Notes under the pieces: generated by a model
The model's database searches: none
The model's input: only the letters and a program-made list of their open reading frames with translations
What the model was told of the DNA's origin: nothing
Part shown: positions 32,810-37,311 of the stretch, in pieces
How the letters are laid out: each line of letters starts with the position of its first letter
Position numbering within the stretch: position 1 is the stretch's first letter
Origin: CANLBN01 sp047634655
GTDB lineage: Bacteria; Pseudomonadota; Gammaproteobacteria; Pseudomonadales; Cellvibrionaceae
Direction of reading: 5' to 3'
DNA length: 37,311 nt
Assembly (NCBI GenBank): GCA_047634655.1
Contig: JBLIHY010000007.1
Location: 1 to 37,311 of the forward strand
Translations under genes and position numbers: made by a program

Positions 32810-33631
32810 TCATGGATTAGTCTTTTTCGAATTGGGGTAATAGCGAGCGCCTTTAACAAACAATTTCAGTGCTTGCCAATAGATTCCCACAAGAACCTGA
32901 ACCGTCATCAGAGGGTAGCGCATTAGGATTTGATTCATTGTAGAGGGGTTCATGGCCTTACGTTTTAGAACCACAGTCGCATCCAGCACTGTTTGTTCAT
33001 CGCGATCCACGTCAATGTGAATAAACAAGCTTCGGGAAGGCGTCTTACCACGCCAGCGATATTCCATCCCCATAGATTGAAATGGCGACACGTGCATGCC
33101 TTTGGCAAACAGAAAACGCTGTTTATCCGACACGCCATTACCTTCCGTAAGCGGCAAGACGTAATGAGTGCGCTCACCCCACGGAGTATTGGTAACTTCA
33201 GCAACGACGGTTTGCAAGTTTTGACCGCTCTTATCGAAGCAATAGTAACAGGTTATTGGATTAATAATGTAGCCAAAGTAGCGCAGGTTAGTCAGCATCC
33301 GAATAGGTCCTTCGACGCAGATACCTGTACGTTGCTGCACTAGATCCGCGACGGCGTTGTAGAGTGGTTTGTGGCTATCTCCATCGAAATAATCTGACCT
33401 TCTAAACCAAGCGAGGTTGAAATGACTGGCGGACCAAAAGCGGCTGAGCGTCATGACTTTATCGATTTCTTGCAAATCCAGATAAACCATGAAAACTCGA
33501 TAGATGAAGGCGTTGGGCTTGGCGCCAAAACGACGATGCCTCACCCAGCCTTGGTAAATGGCACTTGCCAGGGGTGGGTGCGTTAGGTGATTCTCTGAGT
33601 CTGTATTGGGTCGGGGAGAATTAATTGCCAT
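32810..33631 (-). CDS. DUF1365 family protein
   Basis: About 273 residues from ATG 33631. Family landmarks: SAIYQGWVRHRRFGAKPNAF, YRVFMVYLDLQEID, LRYFGYIINPITCYYCF, VAEVTNTPWGERTHYVLP, KGMHVSPFQSM and MEYRWRG. The frame opens 34 codons further upstream (33733), but that Cys-rich stretch is unlike the family, whose members begin just before the SAIYxG motif. Function is unknown; it is almost always found beside a COG2907 flavoprotein and a Cfa-like methyltransferase, as here, so a lipid substrate is likely. Confidence 0.88.
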   Translation of the reverse strand: MAINSPRPNTDSENHLTHPPLASAIYQGWVRHRRFGAKPNAFIYRVFMVYLDLQEIDKVMTLSRFWSASHFNLAWFRRSDYFDGDSHKPLYNAVADLVQQRTGICVEGPIRMLTNLRYFGYIINPITCYYCFDKSGQNLQTVVAEVTNTPWGERTHYVLPLTEGNGVSDKQRFLFAKGMHVSPFQSMGMEYRWRGKTPSRSLFIHIDVDRDEQTVLDATVVLKRKAMNPSTMNQILMRYPLMTVQVLVGIYWQALKLFVKGARYYPNSKKTNP

Positions 33632-33753
33632 ACCATGTTTGTACAGTCGATTAGAGGCAGGAGGGTTGAGACAACGCTCCGAGTCGAAACAACATGCTGA
33701 AAATTTTCTTGTGATCGTGCATACCTTTGGCATCGAGCGCCCAGTACCGTTTG

Positions 33754-35037
33754 TTATCGACAGCTTGAAAAATGATTATCGCTTGAAGAAAATCCAAATT
33801 TTTCTGCAATTCTCAAAGCGCTGTTGAGACCATCTTCGTGAAAACCATTACCCCAGTAGGCACCACAGAACCAGGTTCGGTTAACTCCGTTGACCGTTTC
33901 CCACTGTTCTTGGGCGGCAACAGCATCCACCGAGAAAACTGGATGGGCGTAATGATAAACACCGATGATTTTTTCGGGATCAACGGCCTCGGTCTTATTC
34001 AGCGTCACACAAAAGGTAGATTGCGCATCGATAGATTGTAGGATGTTCATGTTATAAGTTAGAACCGGAGGCGTCTGCTTATGCTCTTCTTGCATAATTC
34101 GGTAGTTCCAACTCGACCAGGTTTTGCGGTTGCTGGGCAATAGAGAGGTATCTGTGTGCAATACGACTTCGTTGTCCTGATAGGGAATCGCTTTGAGGAC
34201 CCGCTGTTCTATTTCACTGGCGTCGGCTAACAACCCAAGGGCCTGATCGCTATGAGTCGCAATAATCACTTGATCAAAAATTTCTTTATTTCCCGAGGCG
34301 GTCTTTATCTCAACCCTGTCATCATAGCGGTGTATTTGATCAACTGGCGTATTCAGGAGAATGTTATCTTTGAATGGTGCAATCAGTGGCTCAATATAGC
34401 TTTTTGAACCGCCCTTTAGCACATGCCACTGCGGGCGTTTAGTAACACTTAATAGACCATGGTTGTGAAAAAATCTAACAAAAAATTTTAATGGGAAGTC
34501 TTTAATGGCAGAGCTTGTTGCCGACCAAATGGCCGAGCCCATAGGCACGAGGTATTTATCTACAAATATTTGAGAGTAGCCCTGCTGATGCAGGTACTCA
34601 CCCAAGGTCATGTTCGAACAAGAGTCGTCCAAATTTAGGTCCACAACGGCCTCTTTATTAAAGCGGAAAATATCACGAATCATGCGCCAGTGCTGCAGAC
34701 TGAGAAGATTGCGACGCTGAGCAAAAAACGCGTCAAGACCACCCCCACTGTATTCCAAGCCACTTTCTTCGCAAGTGACGCTAAAACCCATGGAGGTAGG
34801 TTGGTAGATTACCCCTAATTTCTGCAACATCGCTTTAAAATTAGGGTAGGTCCAGTCGTTGAATACGATAAATCCAGTATCGACGGAATAGTGTTTACTC
34901 CGGTGCTCAATATCAAATGTAGCGGTGTGTCCACCTAAGCGATTGGCCGCTTCGTAAGCGACGACTTCATATCGGCGACTAAGTATATGAGCCGCAGCCA
35001 TTCCAGATATTCCCGTGCCGATTATGGCAATTCTCAT
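33754..35037 (-). CDS. FAD-dependent amine-oxidase-like flavoprotein (COG2907)
   Basis: 427 residues. The N-terminal FAD fingerprint IAIIGTGISGMAAAHIL and EAANRLGGHTATF is followed by VDTGFIVFNDWTYPNF, YSGGGLDAFFAQR, FVDKYLVPMGSAIWS, HVLKGGSKSYIEPL and, at the C-terminus, WFCGAYWGNGFHEDGLNSAL. This is the COG2907 group found with Cfa-like and DUF1365 genes. In alphaproteobacteria a flavoprotein acting with a Cfa-like methyltransferase introduces a further double bond on the way to furan fatty acids (UfaD with UfaM); assigning that activity here is inference. Its ATG overlaps the upstream SDR stop by 4 nt. Confidence 0.9.
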   Translation of the reverse strand: MRIAIIGTGISGMAAAHILSRRYEVVAYEAANRLGGHTATFDIEHRSKHYSVDTGFIVFNDWTYPNFKAMLQKLGVIYQPTSMGFSVTCEESGLEYSGGGLDAFFAQRRNLLSLQHWRMIRDIFRFNKEAVVDLNLDDSCSNMTLGEYLHQQGYSQIFVDKYLVPMGSAIWSATSSAIKDFPLKFFVRFFHNHGLLSVTKRPQWHVLKGGSKSYIEPLIAPFKDNILLNTPVDQIHRYDDRVEIKTASGNKEIFDQVIIATHSDQALGLLADASEIEQRVLKAIPYQDNEVVLHTDTSLLPSNRKTWSSWNYRIMQEEHKQTPPVLTYNMNILQSIDAQSTFCVTLNKTEAVDPEKIIGVYHYAHPVFSVDAVAAQEQWETVNGVNRTWFCGAYWGNGFHEDGLNSALRIAEKFGFSSSDNHFSSCR

Positions 35038-35855
35038 GTGCGGCCCGAGCCATTTTTCGATGTTTTACTTTGCTCCTGGGTTTTCGAAGTTGAGCGATAT
35101 CGAGTCATTTTCGGGGTCAAGTAGCAATACCACAACCAGGGTACGAGCGATAGTAGTTTCAAGATGGCACTGAATCTAGACGGAAAATTGATAAACATTT
35201 TACGCTTGTTGATGCCTTTAATGATGCGTTCAGCGGCTTGGTCTGCTGTCATTAAAAAGGGCATGGGGAAATCGTTAACAGAGGTCATCGGTGTTTTAAC
35301 GAATCCGGGGCGAGCAATACTAATATAGAATTGCTCTGGAGGGAGATCACTGCGCAGGGACTTCAAAAAATAGTCGGCAGCCGCCTTGGAGGCGCCGTAA
35401 GCTTCAGCTCTGGGGAAGCCCAGCAGCATCACTAGGCTGGTTACACCAATGATGTGTGGTTTATTTTCGGAATTTCTTAGCAGTGGCATGGCAATTGCTA
35501 ATGAATTAACAAGACCGAAGAAATTGACGTCGAATACTCGCTGGTAACGTTTGGGATCGAAGTCGAGGTCATCTTCATACTCAACAGTACCAGCCGCCAT
35601 GATGATAAAATCCAGCGCCTCGACACGTTGAGCTAATTTATTCTGGACGTCTGCAATACTTTCATGATCTGTAACGTCAACTGCCAGTGGTAATAATCTT
35701 TGAGGATCGTGACTGGCTATGTCATTTAATACTTCTTCACGACGGGCGCTAATTACCACGGTGGCGCCTCGCTCAGCTAACTTTGTCGCCAGGCATCGAC
35801 CAATGCCCGAACTGGCACCAGTGATCCAAACTGTCTTCCCATACCAATTAAGCAT
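35034..35855 (-). CDS. Short-chain dehydrogenase/reductase
   Basis: 273 residues of classical SDR fold: cofactor motif TGASSGIG (12-19), Asn111, and catalytic Ser140-Tyr153-Lys157 (AYGASKAA). The C-terminus (LKLLSLVPWLWYCY followed by a basic, Ser/Thr-rich tail) looks membrane-associated, fitting a lipid substrate. It lies 4 nt after the NTF2-like gene and overlaps the flavoprotein gene by 4 nt, so it is firmly in the operon. The substrate is unknown. Confidence 0.92.
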   Translation of the reverse strand: MLNWYGKTVWITGASSGIGRCLATKLAERGATVVISARREEVLNDIASHDPQRLLPLAVDVTDHESIADVQNKLAQRVEALDFIIMAAGTVEYEDDLDFDPKRYQRVFDVNFFGLVNSLAIAMPLLRNSENKPHIIGVTSLVMLLGFPRAEAYGASKAAADYFLKSLRSDLPPEQFYISIARPGFVKTPMTSVNDFPMPFLMTADQAAERIIKGINKRKMFINFPSRFSAILKLLSLVPWLWYCYLTPKMTRYRSTSKTQEQSKTSKNGSGRT

Positions 35856-35859
35856 GCTG

Positions 35860-36288
35860 TTAAATACCGTTAGTGATTTTGGATTTCAGTAAACGGATTG
35901 CGCCGCCCAAGACTGGGATGTGCTCATAAAGCATGGCCCCCATATCGTAAAAATCTTCGTGAGTATCAATTTTTTGCGAATATTTAATAAAACTCGTACC
36001 ACTAAGGTGCAGAGGTGCGTTTTTCTTTATTTTCGGATGACGATAGTACATTTCCCATTTAAAACATGCGCGCCCCGGTTGAATCATTTCATCTACGAAT
36101 TTAAAACGACAATAGGTGAGGTCACCGCACATATTTTCAAAATACCGCTCTAATCTTTCGATACCACGGATTTCGTGAATAGGGTCAATAAAAAGTATTT
36201 CATCAGAATATATGTTCTGCAGGTTGTTCAATGATTCCCTATCGAAGCTTTCATAGAAAAGCTTAAAGGCGGCTAAAGCTCCATTCAT
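35860..36288 (-). CDS. NTF2-like / SnoaL-type small protein, first gene of the lipid operon
   Basis: 142 residues. The pattern LYxESFDRESLNNLQNIYSDEILFIDPIHEIRG, then CRFKFVDEM and CFKWEMYYRHP, is that of the nuclear-transport-factor-2 fold (cone-shaped alpha+beta barrel) as in SnoaL-like proteins. Such proteins isomerise or bind hydrophobic ligands, but many are uncharacterised. Similar small proteins are usual at the head of ECF-controlled SDR-COG2907-DUF1365-Cfa clusters. The start lies about 300 nt downstream of the leftward ECF-type promoter. Confidence 0.85.
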   Translation of the reverse strand: MNGALAAFKLFYESFDRESLNNLQNIYSDEILFIDPIHEIRGIERLERYFENMCGDLTYCRFKFVDEMIQPGRACFKWEMYYRHPKIKKNAPLHLSGTSFIKYSQKIDTHEDFYDMGAMLYEHIPVLGGAIRLLKSKITNGI

Positions 36289-36359
36289 GGTTACCCTACT
36301 GAATAAATAGTGGATGATAGATACTAGTCATAGGTGGGCAACAAGTACCCATGTTGATT

Positions 36360-36372
36360 GGGGAACTTCCCC
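36360..36372. repeat. 13-bp dyad in the leader of the lipid operon
   Basis: GGGGAA-C-TTCCCC is a perfect interrupted palindrome about 70 nt upstream of the NTF2-like gene. It could form a small hairpin in the leader or be a protein site. No other element is recognised nearby. Confidence 0.45.
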
Positions 36373-36590
36373 TGAGCTATCGCGATTAAGAAAGTATTTC
36401 ATTTTCAAAGACACTGGAGACAGATTACAACCGTGCAAGTGGGCTGTTAAGTTGCAGTAGCTAAATGAGTAAACTTTCCGCTGTTTTTATTCGATAAAGC
36501 CATTGCCGAAGGTGAGTGAGCAACCGATTCGGTAGAAGGTAAATTATAGTCATTGCGATGCGAAATAGAGCTTGTTTTCGCGGGAATATT

Positions 36591-36616
36591 TACGTCTTGT
36601 GTACAACAATAGATCA
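36591..36616 (-). promoter_or_regulatory. ECF-type promoter facing the lipid operon
   Basis: On the minus strand TGATCT (36616-36611), a 16-nt spacer and CGTA followed by A (36594-36591, 36590). The same architecture faces the opposite way at 36676-36702. The -35 resembles the TGATCC element of ECF11/RpoE-ChrR promoters. It would give a leader of nearly 300 nt before the NTF2-like gene. Confidence 0.7.
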
Positions 36617-36675
36617 CTGCAGCATTGAGGTAAAAACCGTAGGGGATCGAGTCTAGGAATTGGGATCAGCTATTG

Positions 36676-36702
36676 TGATCTATTTATTAATGACGGACGT
36701 AA
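36676..36702 (+). promoter_or_regulatory. ECF-type promoter of the sigma factor gene (autoregulation)
   Basis: TGATCT (36676-36681), a 16-nt spacer and CGTAA (36698-36702), 42 nt before the sigma factor ATG. It is almost identical in layout to the leftward copy at 36591-36616, so both are probably read by the same ECF sigma factor. Confidence 0.72.
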
Positions 36703-36743
36703 CCAAAAGGTATAAAGCACTCAGTTAAGGTAGCCATAATTTC

Positions 36744-37311
36744 ATGACTAAAACAACGAGTTCAGGCATAAGCCCCATAAGACCTTTGAGGACTTCCACA
36801 GCATCAGACCCGACCACTTGGAATAATTATTTAGTGGGTGTCGGCCGGTCAAATGATCGGAAGTCCTTCGAGCTACTGTTTAAGCACTTTGGGCCTATGA
36901 TAAAAAGCTACTTCATGGCAAAATTCCCCTCCCAGTCATCCATACAGGTGATGGAAGAGCTGGTGCAAGAGGTAATGATTAAAGTTTGGAAAAAAGCATC
37001 GGTTTTTGACCCATCAAAAGCCGCTGCCAGCACATGGATTTTCACCCTGGCACGCAACACTCGTATCGATATGTTGAGACGAAATAACAAGCACGCAAAC
37101 ACCAGTTCTCTCGAAACAGAAGAGATATGGGAAGATTCCACAGAGAGCGGTCCCTATGACATGCTCCAACAAAGCCGGGACGTCAGTCAAATCGCCGATT
37201 CACTCGAGACATTGCCACAGGAGCAATCGCTGGTTATCCGCAAAGTCTATATGGAAGGAAAGTCGCACAGCGAAGTTGCAGAAGAATTGAGCCTTCCACT
37301 TGGTACCGTTA
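36744..37311 (+). CDS. ECF RNA polymerase sigma factor, ECF11/RpoE-ChrR-like, cut by window end
   Basis: The first 189 codons; the protein continues past the right edge. From ATG 36744 it shows a short unstructured N-terminus (1-25), sigma region 2 (about 38-115) with LLFKHFGPMIKSYF, EELVQEVMIKVWKKASVFDP and STWIFTLARNTRIDMLRR, then region 4 (about 145 onward) with LETLPQEQSLVIRKVYMEGKSHSEVAEEL. The FGPxIKSY and FDPxKAxxSTWIFTxARN patterns are those of ECF11 sigma factors, which are held by zinc-binding ChrR anti-sigma factors and respond to singlet oxygen. The anti-sigma gene would be next and is outside the window. Confidence 0.92.
   Translation, partial: MTKTTSSGISPIRPLRTSTASDPTTWNNYLVGVGRSNDRKSFELLFKHFGPMIKSYFMAKFPSQSSIQVMEELVQEVMIKVWKKASVFDPSKAAASTWIFTLARNTRIDMLRRNNKHANTSSLETEEIWEDSTESGPYDMLQQSRDVSQIADSLETLPQEQSLVIRKVYMEGKSHSEVAEELSLPLGTV

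Noticed and set aside
33632..33733. N-terminal extension of the DUF1365 gene
   Set aside because: The 34 extra codons are Cys-rich and unlike the family; the conserved N-terminus begins after ATG 33631.
36638..36668. A second possible leftward ECF promoter using TGATCC (36668-36663)
   Set aside because: The -35 fits the expected element better than TGATCT, but the sequence 16-18 nt downstream reads CCCTACGG, not CGTA or TAAGA, so the -10 fails.

Overview
The window looks like ordinary chromosome from a gammaproteobacterium, most likely a marine, Cellvibrionales-like lineage. The evidence is the DapC-GlnD-Map block, a DapD of the long Pseudomonas type, a TPP riboswitch-thiC-thiO-thiS-thiG-thiD operon, RpoN with PtsN, Pcm with a DUF368 protein, and an ECF11-like sigma factor beside lipid-modification genes. 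Base composition looks balanced (about half GC by eye). I see no insertion sequence, prophage, CRISPR array or plasmid function. Species-level placement is not possible from sequence reading alone.

Layout. 1-4614 (minus): thiamine operon controlled by a TPP riboswitch, running off the left edge inside thiD. 4615-5049: non-coding, with several inverted repeats. 5050-8992 (minus): moaE, moaD, moaC, dapE, dapD and a Spx/ArsC-like reductase; molybdopterin genes are tightly packed behind lysine/peptidoglycan genes. 9277-10629 (plus): a lone Cache-domain sensor kinase homologue whose phosphoacceptor histidine is replaced, ending at a strong terminator. 10671-16054 (minus): nth, dapC, glnD, map. 16259-19294 (plus): rpsB promoter and long leader, rpsB, tsf, then a beta-hydroxyacid dehydrogenase where pyrH is usually found. 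19527-22317 (minus): lytic transglycosylase, ptsN, rpoN, without the usual hpf, rapZ and lptB neighbours. 22927-28092 (minus): BI-1 family membrane protein, flavin reductase-like protein, SelO, gamma-glutamyltransferase. 28366-28442: tRNA-Val(GAC). 28840-30455 (plus): pcm and a DUF368 transporter with a 4-nt overlap.

The right end (30565-37311) is the most interesting part. A leftward operon encodes an NTF2-like protein, a short-chain dehydrogenase, a COG2907-type flavoprotein, a DUF1365 protein, a Cfa-family methyltransferase and an unrecognised secreted protein. It diverges from an ECF sigma factor cut off by the window end. I find two nearly identical, divergently oriented copies of TGATCT-N16-CGTAA, one facing each side, which suggests that the sigma factor controls both itself and the operon. 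The Cfa-family enzyme has Ser and Gln where E. coli cyclopropane synthase has bicarbonate-binding Cys139 and His266. I therefore infer a phospholipid acyl-chain methylation/desaturation pathway (possibly leading to furan fatty acids) rather than plain cyclopropanation, switched on by membrane or singlet-oxygen stress.
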